Source: Synergistaceae bacterium (GTDB lineage: Bacteria; Synergistota; Synergistia; Synergistales; Synergistaceae). From it: a stretch of 5,503 nucleotides of DNA. A model generated the notes under the pieces. The model had not been told where the DNA came from and did no database searches. It saw only the letters and a list, made by a program, of their open reading frames with translations. Each line of letters opens with the position of its first letter. Positions within the stretch are counted from its first letter, which is position 1. Position numbers and translations under genes: made by a program. The stretch is taken from the NCBI GenBank assembly GCA_031283975.1, contig JAITAT010000225.1, forward strand, positions 1 to 5,503, written 5' to 3'. Below are positions 1 through 5,503 of this stretch, in pieces.

Positions 1-702
1 ACGCCCGCGCTCCGAACATGTACGAGTTTTACGGCGACGGGGCTTTCATCCTTCCGGCGGAGGACGATCTCGTATGGGAGACGGGGCGGCAGTACGACCT
101 GGGGATAATCTGGAACGGCAAACTGCCTGATCCGTTGAGCGCAAGGGTGAACGCGTCGCTGTAGGGCTTCTGGAGGGAAACGGACGACCTGATAGAGTTT
201 TTCATGGACAGCCCGCAGTTCGGGTGATACGCGAACATAGCCGAGGCGGAAGTCAAGGGATTGGAAGCGGACATAGACTGGGAAAAGTGGAACCTGTCGC
301 TCAACGCGACGTGGATGGAGGCGATAAACCGCACGCCGGAGTCCGGAACGTCGAGATTCAGCGGGAAGTGGCTCCCCAACCGCCCGAAGTGGGCGGGGGC
401 GGCGAGAGTGACGAGGAAGTTTTCGAGAGGATCGGCGTTCGCGGAGTACCGGCACAAGGGCGCGAATTTCGCCGACCGAGCGGAAAACGTCTTGTTCGAC
501 TCCCGCGGAGTGATAAACATAGGGTCGAAGTACGACATCAGCCCGACGACGGACGCGCCTCACCGTGGGCGTTGACGACGTTTTCGACAAAGCCGGCACC
601 TGGAGGATGCACCCCGCCAGTGGTCTTAACGGTCCCACGAGGATGCTCTGGTATCCGATCGAGGGACGTTCGTTCTATGCCACGCTGGATATGGAATTTT
701 AA
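1..702 (+). pseudogene. TonB-dependent outer-membrane receptor, C-terminal remnant (decayed; 5' part outside window)
   Basis: This is the last ~230 codons of a TonB-dependent receptor beta-barrel, which when intact would import a chelated metal, vitamin or glycan across the outer membrane with TonB energy. From position 3 the frame reads ARAPNMYEFYGDG, matching the barrel motif usually seen as (F)RAPN..E.YGD. It continues with ETGRQYDLGI, then ETDDLIEF, then YANIAEAEVKGLEADIDW, the usual barrel-strand order near the C-terminus. Three lesions break it: TAG at 162-164, TGA at 225-227 (before YANI; a CGA-to-TGA change is plausible), and a frameshift around 549-555. After the shift a second frame continues the same protein as LTVGVDDVFDKAGTWRMHP and ends ...FYATLDMEF at TAA 700-702. 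The terminal Phe is typical of barrel proteins recognised by BamA. One extra G near 551-552 explains the shift. The plug domain, TonB box and signal peptide would lie left of the window. Family call is firm; ligand unknown. A sequencing error could cause one lesion but hardly all three. Confidence 0.85.
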
Positions 703-728
703 GCGGATAACAAACATAAAAAAGTATC

Positions 729-764
729 AAAAACAACCCCGCGCCGTTTCGCAAAGGCGCGGGG
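729..764 (-). terminator. Rho-independent terminator of the ABC transporter operon
   Basis: A perfect 9-bp GC-rich stem pairs 737-745 (ccccgcgcc) with 756-764 (ggcgcgggg) around a 10-base loop. Read on the - strand it begins 27 bases after the binding-protein stop codon and is followed at once by TTGTTTTT (736-729), with more T runs beyond. On the + strand no T tract follows the stem directly, so it should act mainly on - strand transcripts and would not efficiently end transcription from the decayed receptor. Confidence 0.85.
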
Positions 765-791
765 TCGCGGGTATTTCGGAGCGGCGTTTTT

Positions 792-1694
792 TTACAGCTT
801 ATCTTTGGTGAGTACCGTTACGCCGGTATCGATGGGGTCTTTTGAGACGCTCTTTCCCTCGAGAACCGCGACGGCGGCTTTCATGCCCTCATAACCCATC
901 ACGTCTGGGTTCTGGGCCATCGTGGCGAGCAGGAAACCGCCCTTGATCAACTCGCGCAGCGCGTCGGACTGGTCGAAACCGACGCCGAGAACCTTGCCGC
1001 CGGCTTCCTGGATCGCGTTGCCGACTCCGGTGGAGGAGCCTTCGTTCGCTCCGAAGAGGCCCACTACGCCCTGGGTGATGTAGTTGTCGGCAATCTCCTT
1101 GCTCTTGATCACATCGCCCTCGCCGTACTGCGTTTCGAGTATGGTGAACTTCGAGCCGTCAAACGCCGAGCGGAAGCCCTTTTCGCGGGCGACGGTGCTG
1201 GCGGTTGCCGAGTTGACGTTCACTATGCCTATTTTACCCTCGCTCACTCCCGCGGCTTCGAGTGCCTTGAGAAGCTCTTTACCCGCCGTGTTGCCGGCGG
1301 CCTCGTTGTTCGTCGTAAATGTGGCTTCCGCAGGGAAGTTGGCGGGAGAATCCACATAGATTATCTTGACGCCCTCGCCGACGGCTTCCCTCAACGCCTC
1401 GGTCACCGCGTCGGGGCCGTTGGCGGCCAGAAGTATCGCGTTCGCGCCGCCGGCCACGGCGTTGTTTATCATCTCTATCTGCTTGGCGTCGTCCTTCACA
1501 TCCGGTGCCGTCCAGTTGTATGTCACATTTCCGGCTTCCTTGGCGGCTTTTTCCGCGCCCTCGTTGACGCCCGCCCAATGGCGATCCATCTGATCCATCG
1601 TGATGAGAGTGACTTTGTAGTCGGCCGCGGCGGACACACCCGCCATGAGACCCAAAACCAATATCGCCGCCAGCGTTGCACGCAATGTTTTCAT
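792..1694 (-). CDS. Periplasmic substrate-binding protein of a CUT2 (ribose-type) sugar ABC transporter
   Basis: A 300-residue periplasmic binding protein of the RbsB-like family (Peripla_BP_4), which captures the ligand and delivers it to the membrane permease. Residues 1-22 form a Sec signal peptide (MKTLRATLAA, hydrophobic core ILVLGLMAG, cleavage near VSA|AADYK). There is no lipobox Cys, so the protein is free in the periplasm. The two lobes follow: lobe 1 with ITMDQMDRHW (31-40) and IIYVDSPANF (111-120), lobe 2 with GKIGIVNVN (153-161), FGANEGSSTG (214-223), GVGFDQSDA (237-245) and TMAQNPDVMGYEG (258-270). By alignment to E. coli RbsB the polar ligand contacts Asp115, Arg170, Asn217, Asp241 and Gln261 are kept. 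The paired Phe of the N-terminal loop and the Arg after the Asp (here Ser116) are not. I chose the ATG at 1694 over an upstream in-frame ATG at 1754 because AGGGGG sits 9 bases before it and the signal peptide begins there. It is the last gene of the operon, just ahead of a terminator. Family certain; ligand unknown, probably not ribose. Confidence 0.93.
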   Translation of the reverse strand: MKTLRATLAAILVLGLMAGVSAAADYKVTLITMDQMDRHWAGVNEGAEKAAKEAGNVTYNWTAPDVKDDAKQIEMINNAVAGGANAILLAANGPDAVTEALREAVGEGVKIIYVDSPANFPAEATFTTNNEAAGNTAGKELLKALEAAGVSEGKIGIVNVNSATASTVAREKGFRSAFDGSKFTILETQYGEGDVIKSKEIADNYITQGVVGLFGANEGSSTGVGNAIQEAGGKVLGVGFDQSDALRELIKGGFLLATMAQNPDVMGYEGMKAAVAVLEGKSVSKDPIDTGVTVLTKDKL

Positions 1695-1703
1695 AATTAA
1701 ATT

Positions 1704-1709
1704 CCCCCT
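1704..1709 (-). promoter_or_regulatory. Ribosome binding site AGGGGG of the binding-protein gene
   Basis: AGGGGG on the - strand lies 9 bases before the ATG at 1694. It fixes the start of the binding-protein gene and argues against the in-frame ATG at 1754, which has no ribosome binding site at usable distance. Confidence 0.75.
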
Positions 1710-1735
1710 GATTTTTAGTTTTTGACTGTTACCGC

Positions 1736-1772
1736 GTTCGGAAATCCGATTCATAGATTCCCAAGCTCGAAC
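1736..1772 (-). other. Possible mRNA hairpin in the permease/binding-protein spacer
   Basis: In the 93-base spacer the - strand can fold GGGAATC (1762-1756) against GATTTCC (1746-1740), 7 pairs with one G-U, with an outer GTTC (1772-1769) / GAAC (1739-1736) extension across a 6-base bulge. No T run follows, so it is not an intrinsic terminator. In other binding-protein operons, spacer hairpins stabilise mRNA and set relative amounts of binding protein and membrane parts; that role here is inference. A competing small hairpin at 1738-1749 also exists. Confidence 0.3.
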
Positions 1773-1787
1773 TCGACTGCCCTCCTT

Positions 1788-2792
1788 TCAGCTTGTTTTC
1801 TTATGCCGTATCCGTTTGCCGCTGCGCACTACTATATCCAGAAGCACGGATATGACTACGATGATACCCACCGCTATGTTCCTTATCGCGACCGGCGCGC
1901 CGGCCATGACCAGGCCGTTTTGCAGGACGCTCCATATCAGCGCGCCGACGACGGTGCCCAGAAGAAGCCCCTGCCCGCCCAGCGTCGATACGCCGCCTAT
2001 CACGCTCGCCGCCACGGCATAAAGCTCGTAAGTGTTGCCAGCGTCCATGGTGCCCACTCCTCCGGCGGCGCACGTTATGAGACCGGCCACACAGGAGCAG
2101 AACGCGCTCACCAGGTAAGCCGCGGTGACGGTGTAGTTGATGTTCACCCCGGACATCCTCGCCGCGTCGATGTTGCTGCCGACCGCGTATATATGACGCC
2201 CCGTCCTGGTATTGCTCAGGATGAAGTTGAAAATGAACCAGAGTATGACGGCAATCCAGACGGAACTGTACACGCCCCCGATATCCTCGTAGTAAAAGAG
2301 CCTGCGGAAAACGCGCGCGCCTTCGCCGATCGAGTCCGTATTGTGGTTGTTGTTCACTATCTGGGCGATTCCGCGAGCTATCGTCATGGTGCCCAGCGTG
2401 GCGATGAACGGCGGCAGCGAGCATTTGGCCACCAACAGCCCATTTATGGAGCCGACGATGAGACATGAGAGTACGGTTATTCCGACGGCGTTGGCGGGCG
2501 AAACCCCCTTGGTCATGAGCGTCGCCGATATCATGCAGCTCATTCCCACCACGGAGCCGATGGAGAGGTCGATGTTGCCGGTTATCAGCACAAAGGACTG
2601 AGCTATGCCGATTATCAGGATGGGAGCGGCCTGGCGCATGAGGTTGCGCAAATTTCTGACCGACAAGAAGTTGTCGCTCAACATGCTGAAAACCGCGAAA
2701 ATTATCAAAAGACCTATGGTGACTGTTATGACCTGCGGCATGCCCCTTATTGCCAGTATCCGGCCCCCTACGTTCCTTTTTTCAGTGTTCAT
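1788..2792 (-). CDS. Sugar ABC transporter permease (RbsC-like, CUT2 family)
   Basis: A 334-residue inner-membrane permease of the BPD_transp_2 family (RbsC/XylH/MglC type), the channel subunit that should act as a dimer with the adjacent ATPase. After a short polar N-terminus, hydrophobic helices lie roughly at 20-38, 55-71, 77-93, 101-122, 176-193, 221-242, 257-270, 274-293 and 303-322. The C-terminus is basic (GKRIRHKKTS), consistent with the cytoplasm. Family motifs are TGNIDLSIGSVVG at 71-83 (the usual form is TGGIDLSVGS; here Asn replaces the second Gly), PPFIATLGTMTIARG at 127-141, TRTGRHIYAVGSN at 195-207 before the cytoplasmic coupling region, and AASVIGGVSTLGGQG at 261-275. Length is close to the family norm of about 320-340. 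The ATG at 2792 overlaps the ATPase stop as ATGA and has GGGAGG 7 bases upstream, so translation is probably coupled. Function secure; substrate not readable from this subunit. Confidence 0.93.
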   Translation of the reverse strand: MNTEKRNVGGRILAIRGMPQVITVTIGLLIIFAVFSMLSDNFLSVRNLRNLMRQAAPILIIGIAQSFVLITGNIDLSIGSVVGMSCMISATLMTKGVSPANAVGITVLSCLIVGSINGLLVAKCSLPPFIATLGTMTIARGIAQIVNNNHNTDSIGEGARVFRRLFYYEDIGGVYSSVWIAVILWFIFNFILSNTRTGRHIYAVGSNIDAARMSGVNINYTVTAAYLVSAFCSCVAGLITCAAGGVGTMDAGNTYELYAVAASVIGGVSTLGGQGLLLGTVVGALIWSVLQNGLVMAGAPVAIRNIAVGIIVVISVLLDIVVRSGKRIRHKKTS

Positions 2793-4327
2793 ACCGCTTC
2801 CTCCCGTTCCGCGCCGTCATGGGAACCAAGTTTTTTTGTCTCGAACCGCGTCGCCTTTTCGAGGATTTTGCCCTGCGTGGCCTCTTTGCCCGAGAATTCA
2901 CCCGTTATGCGCCCGTCGCACATCACGAGGATGCGGTCGGCAAAGCCGATTATTTCGGGCATTTCCGAGGAAACAAACATGACCCCTATGCCGTTTTTTT
3001 TGAGTTCATTCATCAGATTATAGATTTCGACTTTGGCCGCCACGTCTATTCCGCGCGTCGGCTCGTCGAATATGACCACCCTCGAATTTCGCGCCAGCCA
3101 CTTGCCGACGACGACCTTCTGCTGATTTCCGCCAGACAGGCTCCCGGCGTTGATTTCCGGCCCCGACAGCTTTATCGCCAAATTTTTGGTGGTTTCCCCG
3201 ACCATATCGTCTTCCTTTTTCCTGTTCACCATTCCCATACCGCCGCAGAGCGAATCCAGGTTCGGCAGCGCTATGTTTTCGCGAACCGAAAGCCGGACGC
3301 AGAGTCCATCCTTTTTGCGATCTTCGGGGGCGAGGACGATGCCGGACGCGATCGCGTCGGAGGGATGTTTTATGGCGATCTCTCTGCCGTCGAGAAATAT
3401 CTGTCCCGAGTCATGGCCGTCCACGCCGAATATGGCGCGCGTCAACTCGGTGCGGCCCGCGCCCATGAGCCCGGCTATGCCCACCGCTTCGCCCTCGTAA
3501 AGCTCGAACGAAACATCTTTGACCATATCGCCGGCTGAAAGGTTTTTCACCTCGAAAATTTTCTTCCCGCGCGCGCACCGCACGCGAGGGAATTTCTCTT
3601 TTATCTCGCGTCCCACCATATTCGCGATTATCTCGTCCATCGTGATATCGGCGAATCCGGCCGACTTTATGAAACGCCCGTCCCGCATTATCGAAACGCG
3701 GTCGGCTATGTGTTTCAGCTCGTCCAGCCTGTGAGAAATGTAGACAACGCCGCGGCCGCCCTCGTCTCTCAGTTTTCTGATGATGACGAACAGATCGTCT
3801 ATTTCCTTCGCGGTGAGCGCGCTGGTCGGCTCGTCCATTATGAGAACGCGCGCGTCCGTGGAGAGCGCTTTCGCTATCTCCACGAGCTGCTGCATGGAAA
3901 CCGAGAGATCGCCGACGATCATGTCCGGATCCATGTCTATATTGAGACTGCTCAGTATTCCGCCGGCTGCCGCGCTCATTTCGCGCTTGGACAATATTCC
4001 GCCCTTCGTGGTCTCGCGTCCGAGAAATATATTCTCAGCCACCGTGAGATGCGAGCAGAGGTTGAGTTCCTGGTGGATGATGGCTATGCCGAGATCCTGC
4101 GCCTGGCGCGGGGTGAGATCGCCGACCGGCGAGCCGAAAATTTTCATCGTTCCGGCGTCCCTCGCGTAGACGCCGCTCAGTATTTTGACGAGAGTCGACT
4201 TGCCGGCGCCGTTTTCGCCGAGAAGCGCGACCACCTCTCCCGCGCGGACGTCGAACGACACGTCCTCCAACACTTTGACGCCGAAAAACGACTTGTCCAC
4301 ATGCAACATCTCGGCCAGTAGTTCCAC
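2789..4327 (-). CDS. Sugar ABC transporter ATPase with two nucleotide-binding domains (RbsA/MglA-like)
   Basis: The energy-coupling ATPase of the importer, two fused ABC domains on one chain (512 residues from this start; E. coli RbsA has about 500). Domain 1 has Walker A GENGAGKST at 37-45, Q-loop Gln86 (IIHQELN), signature LSVSMQQ at 141-147, Walker B VLIMDE at 161-166 and switch His199 (YISHRLDE). Domain 2 is the degenerate half typical of the family: GLMGAGRT at 286-293 lacks the Walker A Lys, signature LSGGNQQ at 397-403 and Walker B VVIFDE at 417-422 are intact, and Ser454 (FVSSEMPE) replaces the switch His. One hydrolytic site per chain is therefore expected, as known for RbsA. The start is uncertain. 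The frame opens after TAG with TTG 4351, GTG 4336, GTG 4327 and ATG 4309 available. I prefer GTG 4327 because MELLAEMLHVDKSFFGVK then lines up with the RbsA N-terminus and GGCGG lies 8 bases upstream. First gene downstream of the 4406-4434 promoter; its stop overlaps the permease start. Confidence 0.93.
   Translation of the reverse strand: MELLAEMLHVDKSFFGVKVLEDVSFDVRAGEVVALLGENGAGKSTLVKILSGVYARDAGTMKIFGSPVGDLTPRQAQDLGIAIIHQELNLCSHLTVAENIFLGRETTKGGILSKREMSAAAGGILSSLNIDMDPDMIVGDLSVSMQQLVEIAKALSTDARVLIMDEPTSALTAKEIDDLFVIIRKLRDEGGRGVVYISHRLDELKHIADRVSIMRDGRFIKSAGFADITMDEIIANMVGREIKEKFPRVRCARGKKIFEVKNLSAGDMVKDVSFELYEGEAVGIAGLMGAGRTELTRAIFGVDGHDSGQIFLDGREIAIKHPSDAIASGIVLAPEDRKKDGLCVRLSVRENIALPNLDSLCGGMGMVNRKKEDDMVGETTKNLAIKLSGPEINAGSLSGGNQQKVVVGKWLARNSRVVIFDEPTRGIDVAAKVEIYNLMNELKKNGIGVMFVSSEMPEIIGFADRILVMCDGRITGEFSGKEATQGKILEKATRFETKKLGSHDGAEREEAV
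2800..2805 (-). promoter_or_regulatory. Ribosome binding site GGGAGG of the permease gene
   Basis: GGGAGG on the - strand ends 7 bases before the permease ATG at 2792 and lies inside the end of the ATPase gene. With the ATGA stop/start overlap it indicates coupled but independently initiated translation. Confidence 0.75.
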
Positions 4328-4398
4328 TTTGCGCACCGCCTGTCCGTTCAACCCACGCCGCTAAACCGCCGCGGCAATTTACGGTTCATAATAGAGTC

Positions 4399-4422
4399 CG
4401 CTTAAATGATAATGCTTTAGCG
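4399..4422 (-). repeat. Imperfect inverted repeat over the -10 region (candidate operator)
   Basis: On the + strand CGCTTAAA (4399-4406) and TTTAGCG (4416-4422) are inverted copies differing by one missing base, separated by 9 bases. The pair brackets the -10 hexamer and reaches the expected transcription start. A repressor dimer bound here would block initiation of the transporter operon. No matching regulator gene is in the window, and the arm sequence does not point to a known family. Confidence 0.4.
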
Positions 4423-4434
4423 AAAATCTTTCAA
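4406..4434 (-). promoter_or_regulatory. Sigma70-type promoter for the ABC transporter operon
   Basis: On the - strand TTGAAA (4434-4429) and TATCAT (4411-4406) are separated by exactly 17 bases. Each hexamer has one mismatch to the consensus TTGACA/TATAAT. Transcription would start near 4399, leaving an untranslated leader of roughly 70 bases before the ATPase start. The promoter lies in the spacer between the dehydrogenase stop (4463) and the ATPase, where no intrinsic terminator is visible. The transporter could therefore be transcribed both from here and by read-through from the dehydrogenase gene. Confidence 0.7.
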
Positions 4435-4462
4435 CACAGCCGCCGGTTATCCGCCGCGCGCG

Positions 4463-5503
4463 TTATCCAACCGTCGCTTTGGCTTTTTTGCCCAGGGCGT
4501 CCGCGGCTCTCATCGCGTCGTAAATGTCTCCGCCGCTCGCGGTGAAGTTATGGTTATGGACGAACGAACCCTCGCCGACTATGCTGTCCGCAAAGGCGCG
4601 CAGTCTCTCCTCGGAGACTTTGTCGATGTTGATGTCGGCAAATGTCACGGGCAGACCGGCTTTTGCCAGAAACAGCGCCGTGTCGTTCACCAGCGCGTTC
4701 GGCAGTGAATCGTCCAGGCAGAGCTGGGTCATCAGCCCGAACGTGACTTTTTCGCCGTGTAAACACGAGTGAGTCTCGTGCAGCGCCGGCAGGGCATTCG
4801 CTATCTGGTGAGCGGTCGTGAGTCCGCCCGATTCCCAGCCCACGCCGGACAGAAGCGTGGTGGCCTCGATCACCTTTTCCAACGCCGGAGTCACGGCGTG
4901 AACCTTTACGGCCTCTATGGCGGCAAGGCCGTACTCCATGAGTATCGAGAAACAGAGCTTTGCCATTGCCATGACCGTCATGGTCGGAGCGCCGCCGGAA
5001 CACGTTATGGCGCGGGAAGCGAACGACGCCTCCGCCTCGAACCACGTGGACATGGCATCCCCTATGCCGGCTATGAAGAGTCTCAACGGGGCTTTGGCTA
5101 TGACCTCGGTATCCACGAGAATGAAATCGGGATTGCTGGGCCACAGGTCGAAACCGACGCAGACGCCGTTTTCGTCGTACCATACGGAACACGCGCTGGT
5201 CGGAGAATCGTTCGAGGCGACGGTGGGAACTATGATGTGCGGCAGTTTGGCGAAGATGGCGGCGCCCTTGGCCGTGTCTATGGCTTTGCCTCCGCCCAGG
5301 CCTATCACCATGTCCGATCCTTTGGCGATATCGGCTATGCGACGGGCTTCGGCTTTCGTACACTCGCCGTTGAAGCGATCGTCTATATACTCGACTCCGG
5401 CGTCTTTCAGCGACTTAAGCACGGCCTCGCCTACGGCGGCCTTTGTCTTGTCCCCCCATGTGACGACTGCTTTATTGCCAAGCATCGCGGCGTAAGTCCC
5501 TGT
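4463..5503 (-). CDS. gldA: Glycerol dehydrogenase (GldA-like, NAD-dependent, metal-binding); 5' end outside window
   Basis: An iron-containing-alcohol-dehydrogenase-fold enzyme closest to GldA, which oxidises glycerol to dihydroxyacetone with NAD+ and also acts on related diols such as 1,2-propanediol. The gene is partial: reading continues upstream of the Met at 5485 as TGTYAA to the right edge with no stop. E. coli GldA (367 residues) has about 20 further N-terminal residues before this point, so 5485 is an internal Met. Counting from that Met, the nucleotide-binding loop GLGGGKAIDTAKG is at 62-74. PTVASNDSPTSACSVWY at 87-103 matches the GldA substrate-pocket segment, with Asp93. The three metal ligands are Asp143 (GIGDAMSTWFEA), His226 (TTAHQIAN) and His243 (CLHGEKVTFG). 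VTPALEKVIEATTLLSGVG (198-216) is also strongly GldA-like. The stop lies about 135 bases before the ATPase, same strand, with a separate promoter between. A related 2-hydroxyacid or other polyol dehydrogenase of this fold is possible, but less likely. Confidence 0.87.
   Translation of the reverse strand, partial: TGTYAAMLGNKAVVTWGDKTKAAVGEAVLKSLKDAGVEYIDDRFNGECTKAEARRIADIAKGSDMVIGLGGGKAIDTAKGAAIFAKLPHIIVPTVASNDSPTSACSVWYDENGVCVGFDLWPSNPDFILVDTEVIAKAPLRLFIAGIGDAMSTWFEAEASFASRAITCSGGAPTMTVMAMAKLCFSILMEYGLAAIEAVKVHAVTPALEKVIEATTLLSGVGWESGGLTTAHQIANALPALHETHSCLHGEKVTFGLMTQLCLDDSLPNALVNDTALFLAKAGLPVTFADINIDKVSEERLRAFADSIVGEGSFVHNHNFTASGGDIYDAMRAADALGKKAKATVG

Noticed and set aside
162..227. TAG and TGA in the receptor read as recoded (alternative code, selenocysteine or suppression)
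   Set aside because: The neighbouring genes end in ordinary TAA or TGA with family-normal C-termini, and a separate frameshift also breaks the receptor, so pseudogene decay is the simpler explanation.
29..538. 169-codon ORF on the - strand over the receptor remnant
   Set aside because: It is the antisense shadow of the receptor reading frame, which carries recognisable barrel motifs; the antisense protein shows no family features and no convincing ribosome site.
224..811. 195-codon + strand ORF starting at GTG
   Set aside because: It lies in the third frame, not in either frame that encodes receptor sequence, runs through the terminator and into the end of the binding-protein gene, and is low-complexity Arg/Gly-rich as expected for an off-frame reading of GC-rich DNA.
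1722..2468. Long + strand ORF opposite the permease (also 2750-3538 and 3710-4321 opposite the ATPase)
   Set aside because: Each mirrors a well-supported - strand gene; compositions are Arg/His/Ala-rich and no motif is seen. They reflect codon bias of the sense gene.
4400..4418. Fur-box-like sequence around TGATAATG near the transporter promoter
   Set aside because: Only about 11 of 19 positions fit the Fur consensus by hand alignment, and the match lies in an A/T-rich -10 region where chance matches are common. The iron-type receptor is on the other side of the window and not driven from here.
4554..5363. 269-codon - strand ORF in another frame inside the dehydrogenase gene
   Set aside because: Very rich in Arg, His and Ser without any domain; an out-of-frame shadow of the GldA-like gene, whose catalytic residues are all in the other frame.

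Overview
The window holds the tail of a decayed outer-membrane receptor gene on the + strand and four genes on the - strand. Read in the - direction from the right edge these are a glycerol dehydrogenase (5' end cut off), then the ATPase, permease and periplasmic binding protein of a sugar-type ABC importer. The outer-membrane beta-barrel remnant and a binding protein with an ordinary Sec signal peptide (no lipobox cysteine) point to a diderm bacterium. The DNA is GC-rich by eye but uses ATA (Ile) and AGG/AGA (Arg) codons freely in both the pseudogene and the live genes. That combination would fit Synergistota, among others; the lineage is a guess from codon style, not a demonstrated assignment.

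Layout: 1-702 (+) is the C-terminal part of a TonB-dependent receptor, broken by two in-frame stops and a frameshift. 703-791 is a convergent intergenic gap with a rho-independent terminator serving the - strand operon. 792-1694 (-) is the substrate-binding protein, 1695-1787 a 93-base spacer, 1788-2792 (-) the permease, and 2789-4327 (-) the double-domain ATPase, whose TGA overlaps the permease ATG by 4 bases. The gap up to 4462 carries a strong sigma70-like promoter reading into the transporter, overlapped by an imperfect inverted repeat that could be an operator. 4463-5503 (-) is a GldA-like dehydrogenase that runs off the right edge.

How they work together: the gene order ATPase-permease-binding protein is that of the ribose (rbsACB) type of CUT2 importer. 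No ribose kinase or RbsD lies in the window. The neighbouring enzyme is instead an NAD-dependent polyol dehydrogenase with all three metal ligands present, and the binding protein differs from RbsB at the N-terminal sugar-stacking loop and at the Arg that follows the conserved Asp. The simplest reading is a polyol or small-sugar uptake module feeding a GldA-type oxidation, with ligand unknown. I see no mobile element, CRISPR array, RNA gene or clearly novel system; the more interesting points are the substrate question, the promoter/operator architecture and the decayed receptor.
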